Source: Actinoallomurus liliacearum
GTDB lineage: Bacteria; Actinomycetota; Actinomycetes; Streptosporangiales; Streptosporangiaceae
Reading direction: 5' to 3'
Assembly: GCF_039542035.1 (NCBI RefSeq)
Contig: NZ_BAABHJ010000011.1
Coordinates: 1 to 64,000, forward strand
Length of the DNA: 64,000 nucleotides
Shown: in pieces, positions 56,046 to 64,000 of the stretch
How positions within the stretch are numbered: position 1 is the first letter of the stretch
Layout of the letters: each line of letters starts with the position of its first letter
Program-made: the position numbers and the translations under genes
The notes under the pieces: model-generated
Seen by the model: the letters and a program-made list of their open reading frames with translations, nothing else
Told to the model about the DNA's origin: nothing
Databases searched by the model: none

Positions 56046-57083
56046 TCACTCCTCCGCCACTTCGAAAAGCGTACCTTCCGTCGTGGGCGGCGGGGCTAGA
56101 CCGAGGTGCCGCCAGGCGGCCGGTGTCGCGATCCGTCCCCGGGGGGTGCGGGCGATGAGGCCCTTGCGCACCAGGAAGGGCTCGGCCACCACCTCGACGG
56201 TCTCCGGCTCCTCCCCCACGGCGACCGCCAGGGTCGACAGGCCCACGGGACCGCCGCCGAACTTGGTCAGGAGCGCCTCCAGCACCGACCGGTCGAGCCG
56301 GTCCAGCCCGTCGGCGTCGACCTCGTACAGCGTCAGCGCCTGCCGGGCCACCTCCTCGGTGATCACGCCGTCGGCGCGCACCTCCGCGTAGTCGCGGACC
56401 CGGCGCAGCAGCCGGTTGGCGATCCGGGGCGTGCCCCGGGCACGGCGGGCGATCTCGGCGCCGCCCGCGTCGTCCATCCGCACGTCGAGGAGCCGGGCCG
56501 ACCGCTGGATGATGCGCTCGAGGTCGGCGGGCTCGTAGAAGTCCATGTGCGCGACGAACCCGAACCGGTCGCGCAGCGGGGCGGGCAGCAGCCCGGCCCG
56601 GGTGGTGGCGCCCACCAGGGTGAACGGCGCGATGTCGAGCGGGATCGCGGTGGCGCCCGGCCCCTTGCCGACCACGACGTCGACCCGGAAGTCCTCCATC
56701 GCGACGTACAGCATCTCCTCGGCCGGGCGGGCCATCCGGTGGATCTCGTCGAGGAAGAGCACCTCGCCCTCGGAGAGCGTGGACAGCACGGCCGCGAGGT
56801 CGCCGGCGCGCTCGATCGCCGGACCGGAGGAGATCCGCAGCGGCACGCCCAGCTCACTGGCGATGATCATCGCCAGGGTGGTCTTGCCGAGGCCGGGCGG
56901 CCCGGACATCAGGAGGTGGTCCGGTGCCCGGCCGCGCCGCATGGCGCTGTGCAGGACGAGCGACAGCTGCTCGCGCACCCGCGCCTGGCCGATGAACTCC
57001 TCGAGGCGCTTCGGCCGCAGCGCCGCGTCGATCACCTTGTCGTCGCCGTCGGCGATCGGCGAGACGAACCGCTCGTCGCTCAC
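56046..57083 (-). CDS. ruvB: Holliday junction branch-migration helicase RuvB
   Basis: AAA+ motor that drives Holliday junction branch migration with RuvA. The 345-residue protein has Walker A GPPGLGKTT (61-69), Walker B FLDEIHRM, sensor GATTRAGLLPAPLRDRFG and a C-terminal winged helix (RGRIATPAAW). The GTG at 57083 overlaps by GTGA with a 51-codon frame that separates it from ruvA. Confidence 0.97.
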   Translation of the reverse strand: MSDERFVSPIADGDDKVIDAALRPKRLEEFIGQARVREQLSLVLHSAMRRGRAPDHLLMSGPPGLGKTTLAMIIASELGVPLRISSGPAIERAGDLAAVLSTLSEGEVLFLDEIHRMARPAEEMLYVAMEDFRVDVVVGKGPGATAIPLDIAPFTLVGATTRAGLLPAPLRDRFGFVAHMDFYEPADLERIIQRSARLLDVRMDDAGGAEIARRARGTPRIANRLLRRVRDYAEVRADGVITEEVARQALTLYEVDADGLDRLDRSVLEALLTKFGGGPVGLSTLAVAVGEEPETVEVVAEPFLVRKGLIARTPRGRIATPAAWRHLGLAPPPTTEGTLFEVAEE

Positions 57084-57235
57084 GCGCCCGCTCCCCCACC
57101 GACGCGGCCCGCGTCGCCACCGGAACGTACGACGGACGCACCCGCTCCCCCAGCGGCCCGGTACGCCTCCCCGATACGAGACGCGAGCCCCGCCTGGCGC
57201 GCGCGCCCGGCTCGTACGACGGACGCCGGGGTCAT
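57080..57235 (-). CDS. possible 51-residue protein coupled between ruvA and ruvB
   Basis: The ATG at 57235 overlaps the ruvA stop (ATGA) and the TGA overlaps the ruvB GTG (GTGA), so the frame exactly fills the ruvA-ruvB gap. The peptide is Ala/Gly/Arg-rich and basic, and contains an internal repeat (ASVVRAGRARQAG, then ASVVRSGGDAGRV); the DNA repeat GCGTCCGTCGTACG occurs twice. No family is known. It may be a real small protein or merely a translational bridge formed by repeat expansion. Confidence 0.45.
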   Translation of the reverse strand: MTPASVVRAGRARQAGLASRIGEAYRAAGGAGASVVRSGGDAGRVGGGAGA

Positions 57236-57834
57236 CGGCTCAGCCTTCGCATGGCCAGCTTGAGCAGGGTGGCGAGGTCCGGAGTCTCCTGGCCGTCGAT
57301 CTCGGCGGCCACCGCGTCGACGGCGGCGTCGGCGTCCCTGCCGGACCAGCCGAGATTCGTGAGGCCGGCGTGCACCTGGTCGCGCCACGGCACGGCGCGG
57401 GTCACCGGGAGGGGCATGTCCAGGTCGTTGGTGGGCGCGCCGAGGCGGTCCTTGAGCTCCAGGACGATGCGCTGGGCGCCCTTCTTACCGATGCCCGGCA
57501 CCTTCGTGAGGGCGGTGACGTCCTCGGTGGCGACGGCGCGGCGCAGGGCGTTCGGCGGGTGGACCGCGAGCATGGCCAGCGCGAGCCGGGGGCCGACGCC
57601 ACTCGCCGTCTGCAGCAGTTCGAAGATCGCGCGCTCGTCGTCGTCCGCGAAGCCGTACAGCGTGAGGGAGTCCTCGCGGACGACCATCGAGGTGGGGACG
57701 TGCGCCTGGTCGCCGACGCGCAGCCCGGCGAGCGTGGCCGGGGTGCACTGGACGGACAGGCCGACGCCGCCGACGTCGATGACGGCCCCGTCCGGTCCGG
57801 CGCCGGCGACCTTCCCGCTGACGAATGCGATCAC
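57232..57834 (-). CDS. ruvA: Holliday junction-binding protein RuvA
   Basis: RuvA tetramers hold the four-way junction for RuvB. The 200-residue protein has an N-terminal OB fold (about 1-64), helix-hairpin-helix motifs (LLQTASGVGPRLALAML, then VPGIGKKGAQRIVLEL) and the flexible-linker-plus-domain III that binds RuvB (NLGWSGRDADAAVDAV). GTG at 57834. The operon is ruvC-ruvA-(small ORF)-ruvB. Confidence 0.96.
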   Translation of the reverse strand: MIAFVSGKVAGAGPDGAVIDVGGVGLSVQCTPATLAGLRVGDQAHVPTSMVVREDSLTLYGFADDDERAIFELLQTASGVGPRLALAMLAVHPPNALRRAVATEDVTALTKVPGIGKKGAQRIVLELKDRLGAPTNDLDMPLPVTRAVPWRDQVHAGLTNLGWSGRDADAAVDAVAAEIDGQETPDLATLLKLAMRRLSR

Positions 57835-57928
57835 TGCCCTGTCCCTCCGTGCGCCGCGAGCCGACCGGCCGGGCGTGCGTCCTCACCGTGGCCGGCCGGA
57901 ACCGCCCGGGAGCGGCCGTCCTCCGCGC

Positions 57929-58453
57929 TCACCTCTCGACTCCGTACCTTCTCATCCTCGCCGCCTGGATGCGCGCCTGAGCGCCACCGCGCCACACGTG
58001 GCAGATGGCGAGGGCCAGCGCGTCGGCGGCGTCGGCGGGCCGCGGCGGGGCGTCCAGCCGCAGCAGCCGGGTGACCATGCTGGTCACCTGGGCCTTGTCG
58101 GCCCGGCCGTTGCCGGTGACGGCGGCCTTGGCCTCGCTCGGGGTGTGCAGCGCGACGGGCAGGCCCCGCCGCGCCCCGCAGACGATCGCGATGGCGCCGG
58201 CCTGGGCGGTGCCCATGACGGTGGAGACGTTGTGCTGGCTGAACACCCGCTCGACGGCCACCGCGTCCGGGCGGAACTCGTCCAGGAACCGCTCCAGCCC
58301 GCGCTCGAGGCCGACCAGCCGGGTCCCGATGTCGTCGTCGGGGCTGGTGCGGATCACGTCCACGCTCACCAGCCGCAGTTGCGCGCCCGGCGCGCCGTCG
58401 ACCACGCCCACCCCGCACCGGGTCAAGCCGGGATCGACGCCGAGTACCCGCAC
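57929..58453 (-). CDS. ruvC: Holliday junction endonuclease RuvC
   Basis: Dimeric nuclease that cuts Holliday junctions. The 174-residue protein has the RNase H-like catalytic acids: Asp7 in MRVLGVDPGL, Glu in AVERVF, and Asp residues in PADAADALALAICH. GTG at 58453 follows GGAGAGGAG and gives the family start. A LexA-type box lies 19 bases upstream, so it heads a damage-inducible operon. Confidence 0.96.
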   Translation of the reverse strand: MRVLGVDPGLTRCGVGVVDGAPGAQLRLVSVDVIRTSPDDDIGTRLVGLERGLERFLDEFRPDAVAVERVFSQHNVSTVMGTAQAGAIAIVCGARRGLPVALHTPSEAKAAVTGNGRADKAQVTSMVTRLLRLDAPPRPADAADALALAICHVWRGGAQARIQAARMRRYGVER

Positions 58454-58471
58454 GACCACTCCTCTCCGCTC

Positions 58472-58485
58472 CGAACAGATGTTCG
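58472..58485. promoter_or_regulatory. LexA (SOS) box upstream of ruvC
   Basis: CGAACAGATGTTCG is CGAAC-N4-GTTCG, the core of the Gram-positive LexA consensus, perfectly palindromic in both arms. Its place just before the ruvC start fits LexA repression of ruvCAB. Confidence 0.8.
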
Positions 58486-58548
58486 CAGCGAGGCTACTCG
58501 CCGCGTACGACGTCGGGCCGCCACGGCCCCGGCGTGTCGCATCGGAGA

Positions 58549-59691
58549 TCAGAAGTAGTCGAGCATGTACGGCGTCCCGCCGAACGCCGCGTCGAGGAGC
58601 GCGTCGGTGGAGGCGTCCCCCTCCGCGAGGCCCGAGCGGCGCAGGCGGATCATCGGGACGCCCGCGTAGAGGGCGGCCAACCCCCGCGCGGACAGGTGGA
58701 CGGCGCCCGGTTCGGCCTCGGCGCGGGTCAGGGCGCCGTGTCCGCCGCCGACGGTCAGCCGCCACGCGCCGGCGTTGCCCGGCCGCTGCTCGTCCGTGAC
58801 CGCCAGGGGGATCTCCGCCGACAGGCCGTCGGGAAAGCCGCGCGCGGCCACGGCCGCGGGCGCGTCGAGCACCCGCAGCATCCACGAGACGCGCTTGATC
58901 TCCTCGTGGGAACGGTCGCGCAGGAGCCAGAAGAGAGGGTCGTCCGGGGCGACGCAGGCGTGCACGCTCCGGGCGACCGACGAGCCCGATCCGACCAGCG
59001 CCCACAGCGCCCTGGCCGTCTCAGGGGAACCCGCCACGCAGCGGTGCACGATCAGGTCCCGGCCGTCCGCGCTCCAGCCGTAGGCGAGGAAACCGTCCTC
59101 GGCGAGATAGGCGAAGACGTCGTCGCCGTCCAGCAGGTCGAGGAACCAGTCCTCGCCGCGGTCGATCGGCCCGTTGTCCCGCGCCTCGGCGTGCAGCCGG
59201 CGCAGCACACCGACGATCTCCGGGACGTCGTCCCGCCCCGCGCGCCGGACCTTGACCGGGCCGGTGGCGAGCGTGCGCAGCGCCTCGGCCGGGACGGTGA
59301 CGAAGTGCTGCGCGCCCGCGTGTTCGTACCCGGCGGAACGGTAGACCGGCGCGGTGGCCGGGTACAGCGCCGTGAGCGGCAGACCGTCCATGAAGTCCAG
59401 CAGGCCCCGGGCGAAGCGGCGTCCGATCCCGCGGCCGCGCTCCTCCGGAGCGACGTACACGCTGGCGACGCCGCCCATCGGCACCGGACGGCCGTGCCAC
59501 CACTGCTCGAACCGGTGGTACCGGCCGGAGCCGACGAGACGGTCGCCGTCGTAGATCCCGAGGACCTGTCCCCGCCGCACGGCGGGGCGGAACTGACGGA
59601 GCCACTGCGCCTGGTCGACCGGCCCGAAGGCCCGGATCCTCAGGTCGTAGGCGGCAACGAGGTCCTCCGGGGCGAGCGCGCGAATGTCCAC
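58549..59691 (-). CDS. Eis-like GNAT acetyltransferase
   Basis: A 380-residue protein matching the Eis/YkkB-type family: an N-terminal GNAT domain (GVASVYVAPEERGRGIGRRF, acetyl-CoA binding), a second GNAT-like domain, and a C-terminal SCP2-like domain (TVGGGHGALT). The C-terminal residue is Phe, which in Eis supplies a catalytic carboxylate. Relatives acetylate aminoglycosides at several amines or other polyamine-like targets; the substrate here is unknown. It separates ruvC from yebC, which are usually adjacent. GTG start. Confidence 0.88.
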   Translation of the reverse strand: MDIRALAPEDLVAAYDLRIRAFGPVDQAQWLRQFRPAVRRGQVLGIYDGDRLVGSGRYHRFEQWWHGRPVPMGGVASVYVAPEERGRGIGRRFARGLLDFMDGLPLTALYPATAPVYRSAGYEHAGAQHFVTVPAEALRTLATGPVKVRRAGRDDVPEIVGVLRRLHAEARDNGPIDRGEDWFLDLLDGDDVFAYLAEDGFLAYGWSADGRDLIVHRCVAGSPETARALWALVGSGSSVARSVHACVAPDDPLFWLLRDRSHEEIKRVSWMLRVLDAPAAVAARGFPDGLSAEIPLAVTDEQRPGNAGAWRLTVGGGHGALTRAEAEPGAVHLSARGLAALYAGVPMIRLRRSGLAEGDASTDALLDAAFGGTPYMLDYF

Positions 59692-59758
59692 GTGGGTACG
59701 CTACGGCATCGCCCGGGACGCCCGCGCCGGAGCCGGGCGCCGCTCCCGCCCCGGCGGA

Positions 59759-60511
59759 TCAGGCCTCGATCTTCTCCATGATCTCGTCGGAGACGTCGAA
59801 GTTGGCGAAGACGTTCTGCACGTCGTCGCTGTCCTCCAGCGCCTCGAGGAGGCGGAAGACCTTCTTGGCGTTGTCCTCGTCGACGGGGACGCTGACGCTC
59901 GGCAGGAAGTTAGCCTCGGCGGACTCGTAGTCGACGCCGGCGTCCTGCAGGGCCTTGCGGACCGCGACGAGGTCACCGGCCTCGGAGATCACCTCGAACG
60001 ACTCGCCGAGGTCGTTGACCTCCTCGGCGCCCGCGTCGAGCACCGCCATCATGACGTCGTCCTCGGAGGTGCCCTCCTTGGGCACGATGATGACGCCCTT
60101 GCGGTTGAACAGGTAGGACACCGAGTTCGGGTCGGCCAGCGAGCCGCCGTTGCGGGTGAGGGCCGTGCGCACGTCGGAGGCGGCGCGGTTGCGGTTGTCG
60201 GTGAGGCACTCGATCAGCACGGCGACACCGCCGGGGGCGTAGCCCTCGTACATGATCGTCTGCCACTCGGCGCCCCCGGCCTCCTCGCCCGCGCCACGCT
60301 TGCGGGCCCGCTCGATGTTGTCGAGCGGCACGGAGTTCTTGCGAGCCTTCTGGATCGCGTCGTAGAGCGTCGGGTTGCCGTCCGGGTCGCCTCCGCCGGT
60401 CCGGGCGGCCACCTCGATGTTCTTGATGAGCTTGGCGAAAAGCTTGCCCCGCTTGGCGTCGACGGCGGCCTTCTTGTGCTTCGTCGTCGCCCACTTGGAG
60501 TGGCCGCTCAT
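59759..60511 (-). CDS. YebC/PmpR family regulator
   Basis: A 250-residue protein starting MSGHSKWATTKHKKAAVDAK, the unmistakable YebC/PmpR N-terminus, with the rest matching (GYAPGGVAVLIECLTDNRNR, FNRKGVI). Members are DNA-binding regulators or ribosome-associated factors that relieve stalling. It overlaps pdxT (ATGA). Confidence 0.93.
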   Translation of the reverse strand: MSGHSKWATTKHKKAAVDAKRGKLFAKLIKNIEVAARTGGGDPDGNPTLYDAIQKARKNSVPLDNIERARKRGAGEEAGGAEWQTIMYEGYAPGGVAVLIECLTDNRNRAASDVRTALTRNGGSLADPNSVSYLFNRKGVIIVPKEGTSEDDVMMAVLDAGAEEVNDLGESFEVISEAGDLVAVRKALQDAGVDYESAEANFLPSVSVPVDEDNAKKVFRLLEALEDSDDVQNVFANFDVSDEIMEKIEA

Positions 60512-61113
60512 TGGGTTCCCTTCACCATGTCGAGGAAGAGCCGGTGGATCCGCGCGTCGCCGGTGAGCTCCGGATGGAACGACGTCGCGAGCAAGTGCCC
60601 CTGCCGGACCGCAACGATCCTACCGGCGGCGTCGCCGGACTCCGCACGACCGAGGACCTCGGCGGCGCCGCCGACCGACTCCACCCAGGGAGCCCGGATG
60701 AACACCGCGTGGTACGCCGTGTCGAGGCCCGTCACGTGGATGTCCTCCTCGAAGGAGTCGACCTGACGACCGAAGGCGTTACGGCGCACGAGCATGTCGA
60801 TGCCGCCGATGGTCTCCTGACCCTCGGCGCCGTCGGCGATCCGGTCGGCCAGCATGATCATGCCGGCGCAGGAACCGTAGGCCGGCATGCCCTGTTCGAT
60901 CCGTTTGCGCAGCGGCTCCAGCAGCTCGAAGGTCCGCGCGAGCCGCCACATCGTCGTGGACTCCCCACCGGGGATGACGATGGCGTCGACGCGCTCGAGC
61001 TCCTCCGGACGGCGGACGGACTCCGTCGAGGCGCCGCAGGACTCCAGCGCGCGCCGGTGCTCACGGACGTCGCCCTGCAGTGCGAGCACGCCGATCGTCG
61101 GGACAGCAGCCAC
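60508..61113 (-). CDS. pdxT: pyridoxal 5'-phosphate synthase glutaminase subunit
   Basis: Class I amidotransferase that feeds ammonia to PdxS for vitamin B6 synthesis. The 201-residue protein has the catalytic Cys82 (YGSCAGMIML) and His180/Glu182 (SFHPELTG), with the GGESTT loop (49-54). GTG at 61113 follows GAAGGG. PdxS, its obligate partner, is not next to it: the adjacent gene is an XRE regulator, so pdxS must lie elsewhere. Confidence 0.95.
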   Translation of the reverse strand: MAAVPTIGVLALQGDVREHRRALESCGASTESVRRPEELERVDAIVIPGGESTTMWRLARTFELLEPLRKRIEQGMPAYGSCAGMIMLADRIADGAEGQETIGGIDMLVRRNAFGRQVDSFEEDIHVTGLDTAYHAVFIRAPWVESVGGAAEVLGRAESGDAAGRIVAVRQGHLLATSFHPELTGDARIHRLFLDMVKGTQ

Positions 61114-61222
61114 GAATCAGCCCTTCAGAATGAGATGTACGGACAATGAGCCTAGTGCCTGTCATAACAACGACAGCAGGGAGTGATCTTCCCCCGCTCG
61201 CGTGGGCGCGCCCCGCCCGCCG

Positions 61223-61289
61223 CCTGCCGCGCGTCGCCTCCCGGCCCGCGCCCGTCACCTGCCGCGCGTCGCCTTCCGGCCCGCGCCCG
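61223..61289. repeat. tandem 32-bp repeat where pdxS is expected
   Basis: Two copies of a 32-base GC-rich unit, 61223-61254 and 61258-61289 (period 35), identical at 31 positions, beginning CCTGCCGCGCGTCGCC. They lie between the XRE gene stop and the pdxT start. No gene is visible in the 197-base gap. Confidence 0.8.
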
Positions 61290-61310
61290 GCGTCCCGCCC
61301 GCGCCGCGCC

Positions 61311-62507
61311 TCACACCTGGACCGCGACGGACCGCGCCATGCGGCGCAGCTCCGGGGTCAGGTGCCCGACGTCGACCACGACGTCGCCGACCACGGCGCA
61401 GGCCGGTCCGGCGGGTGAGAACGACTCGGCGCACAGGCTCTCGGCCGCGCGCAGCGTCTCCTCCGCGGCCCGCAGGTCGCGGATCTCCGCCTGGGCCCGC
61501 GCGACGTCGATCAGATGGCGGCCGTACGACCTGCGCGGCAGCTCGTCGGCGTGCACGTCCTCGGCCGCGCGCAGTGCCAGGCCGGGCTCGTGGAGCATCG
61601 CGTAGTCGCGGGTGGCCTGCGTCGCCACGCGGGCCGGGCCGAATCCCACGTGGTGGTCGAGGCGATCGCGGGCGAACCGGTGCGCGGCCGACCCGGCGAT
61701 TCCCAGGTACTCGGTCATCGACGCGGTGCGCTCCGCCGCGCTGGCCGCCGCCATGGCGGCCAGCATCAGGCCGCCCCACACCGTCAGGTCGCGAAGCGCG
61801 GTCTCGTCCATCGCCGGCTCAGTGCTCGCGGCGATCGAGAGCGCGTGCTCCTCTGACGCCCGGTGGCGGCCCTCGCAGAGCAGGGTCCACGAGTAGGTGC
61901 CGTGGAGCGTCTCCCACTCGAGCTCGTCGCTGCCGCCCTCGGCGGCCCGGATCGCGCGTTCGGTGGCGATCTCGGCGAGGTCGCACCTGCCGTAGTGCAC
62001 GAACAGGCGCGCGGCGAGTTCGTGCGCCTCGGCGAGCGGCCCGGCCGCGCCCGGCCCGAGCTCGCTCGACGCCAGGCGAGCCTCGCCGATCAGGCCCGGC
62101 AGGACCCCGACGAGCCGCCTCAGGTTCCCCGCCCGGTAGTCGCGCCAGGCGGCGTCGACGGCGGCGTTCAGCTCGGCGAGGTCGGGGGCCTCGCCGGCGT
62201 CGTCGGCGTCCATGCCGGGCATCGAGTCCGCCGACGCGACGACGTCGCGGACCTGTCGGACGTCGTCGGGCATGGCCGGGGCGCGCTCCTCGGGCCGCCG
62301 GCCGCCGAGCAGCCGGGAGATCCCGACGTTCAGCGCGTCCGCGAGCCTGGTCAGCGAGGTGTAACGCGCCGTCTGCCGCCGGCCGTGCTCGAGCTTCTCG
62401 ATCAGGTCGACGTCCACTCCGGAGTCGTCCGCGAGTTCCTGCCGGGTCAGGGAGCGCCCTTCGCGGAGCGACCTGAGCCGGTCACCGATGTTGTCGGGCT
62501 CGGACAC
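61311..62507 (-). CDS. XRE-family regulator with TPR-like C-terminus
   Basis: A 398-residue protein. An N-terminal helix-turn-helix (about 7-60: LTRQELADDSGVDVDLIEKLE, then ARYTSLTRLADAL) is followed by a long helical region of TPR-like repeats (about 110-390), as in actinomycete sporulation and antibiotic regulators of this architecture. GTG at 62507 gives MSEPDNIGDRLRSLREG. It probably controls itself or a nearby gene; divergent from the oxidoreductase gene across 136 bases. Confidence 0.85.
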   Translation of the reverse strand: MSEPDNIGDRLRSLREGRSLTRQELADDSGVDVDLIEKLEHGRRQTARYTSLTRLADALNVGISRLLGGRRPEERAPAMPDDVRQVRDVVASADSMPGMDADDAGEAPDLAELNAAVDAAWRDYRAGNLRRLVGVLPGLIGEARLASSELGPGAAGPLAEAHELAARLFVHYGRCDLAEIATERAIRAAEGGSDELEWETLHGTYSWTLLCEGRHRASEEHALSIAASTEPAMDETALRDLTVWGGLMLAAMAAASAAERTASMTEYLGIAGSAAHRFARDRLDHHVGFGPARVATQATRDYAMLHEPGLALRAAEDVHADELPRRSYGRHLIDVARAQAEIRDLRAAEETLRAAESLCAESFSPAGPACAVVGDVVVDVGHLTPELRRMARSVAVQV

Positions 62508-62643
62508 TGTTCTGCACCCCCTGGTGCCATCTGCGCTCCGATGCGGCGCTGCAATTAAGGCTATGACCGAATTATCCAGAGCGGAATGCCTCAAACCGGA
62601 TATCGGGCGCTGGTCGAGAACCTTCGGAGCCTATGGTGGAGGT

Positions 62644-63510
62644 GTGGAGGTCACGGTCGGCCTCGCCGGCGCGGATCACCGGGCCGCAGAGGCCTACGCC
62701 CCGTCGATCGCGGCGCATCCGGACCTTGTGTTCGCCGGCGTATGGGCGCCGTCGCCGCAGGACGCGCGGCGGCTCGCCGAACGCCACGCCGTTCGGGACT
62801 TCGCCCGGCACGACGACATGGTCCGGGAGTGCGACGCCATCGTGTACGCGCTGCCGCCGGCCGCTCAGGCCGAGCTCGCCCTGATGGCGCTGGGCCACGG
62901 CAGGGCCGTCCTTCTCGGCCGGCCGATCGCCGGCGACCTCGCGGGGGCGGAGCGCCTGGCGATCGCGGCGCGGACCACGGGCGCCCCGACCCAGGTGGCC
63001 CTGACCTGGCGCTACGCGTCCGCCGTACGGGAGTTCCTCGCCCAGGAGGTACGACGGACGCGGCCGCGCGGCGGAACCGGACGGTGCGTCGCCGCCCCGC
63101 CGATGCCCGCGCTACCGGCCGAACGCGGCGTGCTCCGGACCCTCGGACCCGACCTGATCGACCTGCTCGACGCCGCCCTCGGGCGCGCCCTCGCCGTACA
63201 CGCGCGCGTCGACTCGTCGGGATGGACGGGGCTGACGCTGGAACACCCGGGCGGCCGGTTCAGTGAGGCGTTCCTGTTCCCCACCGACGACGCCGGATCG
63301 CACCGCGCCGACGCGGAGGTCTTCGGGCCCGGTGGGGTGGCGGAGCTGGACTGCGCCGCCGCGGTCGGACGGGACGCGTACGACACGATGATCGCGGAGT
63401 TCGTCGAGGCGATCCACGACGGCAGGCCGCATGAGCTCGACGTGCGCCACGGCCTGCACCTGCAACAGGTGATCGAAGAGGCCGACATGAAGGTGCTCGC
63501 CGGTCAGTGA
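62644..63510 (+). CDS. Gfo/Idh/MocA-like oxidoreductase
   Basis: A 288-residue protein with a Rossmann-like N-terminus. The usual GxGxxG is altered (GLAGADHRAA), but YALPPAAQAELALMALGHG and LLGRPIAGDLAGAERL resemble the family NAD-binding and EKP-like region; the lysine of the EKP motif is replaced by Arg in GRP. It may be a divergent or inactive member. Start is a GTG near 62644, with GGTGGAGG directly upstream. Weakly supported substrate. Confidence 0.72.
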   Translation: MEVTVGLAGADHRAAEAYAPSIAAHPDLVFAGVWAPSPQDARRLAERHAVRDFARHDDMVRECDAIVYALPPAAQAELALMALGHGRAVLLGRPIAGDLAGAERLAIAARTTGAPTQVALTWRYASAVREFLAQEVRRTRPRGGTGRCVAAPPMPALPAERGVLRTLGPDLIDLLDAALGRALAVHARVDSSGWTGLTLEHPGGRFSEAFLFPTDDAGSHRADAEVFGPGGVAELDCAAAVGRDAYDTMIAEFVEAIHDGRPHELDVRHGLHLQQVIEEADMKVLAGQ

Positions 63511-64000
63511 GAGCCTCTGCCCATCCTGCTCAGTGAACGGATCTTGAACCGGCGGAGCGAGAGCTCCAGGGGCAGGAAGCCGTCCCGGCCGCGCTCGCCG
63601 AGGCCCCGGCCGAACAGGTACTCGCGGGCCAGCGCCAGGCCGAACTCCTCGTAGTCGAACGGCAGGGGCACGTCGGGCGCACCCTCGTCGATCGCCTTCC
63701 AGAAGGGCGCCTCCGCCGGGAGCCGCTCGCCCAGGTCGACGACGACGCCGTCCTCGGCCGTGACGAACACGTCGCGGCGCGGCCGGTCGCCGGCGTACCA
63801 CCGGAACCAGCACCCCGACACCATGCTGTGCAGGACGAGCACGCCGCAGGTCGAGCCGGGCAGCGCCGCCGCGATCTGGTCGGCGAGTGTACGGGCCTGG
63901 TCGTCGACGTCGTAGAGCCGCCGGTCGCAGACGACCAGCGCGTCGCCGTACGCGCCGACGAACAGCTCGTCCTCGAACGGCCACAGCGCGAAGTCCAGGA
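63504..64000 (-). CDS. partial gene, DUF6928-like protein
   Basis: Only the C-terminal part is inside the window; the frame stays open to the right edge. Visible are FALWPFEDELFVGAYGDALV, HSMVSGCWFRWYAGDR, GVVVDLGERLPAEAPFWKAI and LPFDYEEFGLALAREYLFGR. The order and spacing resemble DUF6928 proteins of actinomycetes, role unknown. An internal ATG at 63824 is not the true start. The gene is convergent with the oxidoreductase and overlaps it by 7 bases. Confidence 0.65.
   Translation of the reverse strand, partial: LDFALWPFEDELFVGAYGDALVVCDRRLYDVDDQARTLADQIAAALPGSTCGVLVLHSMVSGCWFRWYAGDRPRRDVFVTAEDGVVVDLGERLPAEAPFWKAIDEGAPDVPLPFDYEEFGLALAREYLFGRGLGERGRDGFLPLELSLRRFKIRSLSRMGRGSH

Noticed and set aside
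57084..57231. Reading the ruvA-ruvB gap as a CRISPR or iteron array
   Set aside because: Only two copies of a 14-base repeat with unequal surroundings; no array structure.

Overview
The window comes from a high-GC, Gram-positive actinomycete. The signs are frequent GTG starts, SPOUT and RuvX genes in actinobacterial contexts, a DUF948/DUF6167 pair after alaS, ARG-box control of arginine genes, and an actinobacterial-type rRNA operon leader. Gene content fits the Streptosporangiales/Thermomonosporaceae neighbourhood, but the sequence alone does not fix the genus. Nearly all conserved blocks are read on the minus strand.

Layout. Positions 1-525 hold the promoters and leader of an rRNA operon whose 16S gene lies off the left edge. 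Next come tyrS, a 3-methyladenine DNA glycosylase gene and argH, then the compact arginine operon argC-argJ-argB-argD-argR, whose five genes overlap by 4 bases at each junction. ARG-box-like operators precede both argC and argH; argF and argG are absent. At 9.4-13.8 kb an insertion on the plus strand carries a lipoprotein, a CYTH-CHAD protein and a Tat-exported phospholipase C. After it come pheS-pheT, an orphan PAS histidine kinase, a STAS protein, a TauE/SafE transporter, and infC-rpmI-rplT-tsnR behind a long leader with an intrinsic terminator.

From 23.0 to 31.1 kb lie an rlmA-like gene, aroE-mltG-ruvX-alaS with two small membrane proteins, and rarA. From about 31.1 to 41.3 kb is an accessory segment: PAP2 protein, SDR, FMN reductase, GNAT, tautomerase, secreted beta-propeller-like protein, P450, DUF4291, DoxX, cupin/LysR, DUF4253. 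It is rich in small regulatory and mobile signals: a likely 80-bp MITE, a pair of 39-bp direct repeats, a 20-bp palindromic operator, a LysR box, and a leaderless promoter matching the mycobacterial DNA-damage (RecA-NDp/PafBC) pattern.

Conserved housekeeping order returns with aspS-hisS-MBL hydrolase, cyclophilin, DUF349 protein and relA. A lone class B PBP gene sits between relA and apt. Then come secF-secD-yajC and ruvB-ruvA-ruvC (a LexA box precedes ruvC, and a 51-codon reading frame is tightly coupled between ruvA and ruvB), an Eis-like acetyltransferase, yebC and pdxT. The right end holds an XRE regulator, a Gfo/Idh-type oxidoreductase and a truncated DUF6928-like gene. The best candidates for something undescribed are the ruvA-ruvB small ORF, the damage-type promoter on the DUF4253 gene, and the MITE placed exactly at the shared stop site of two convergent genes.
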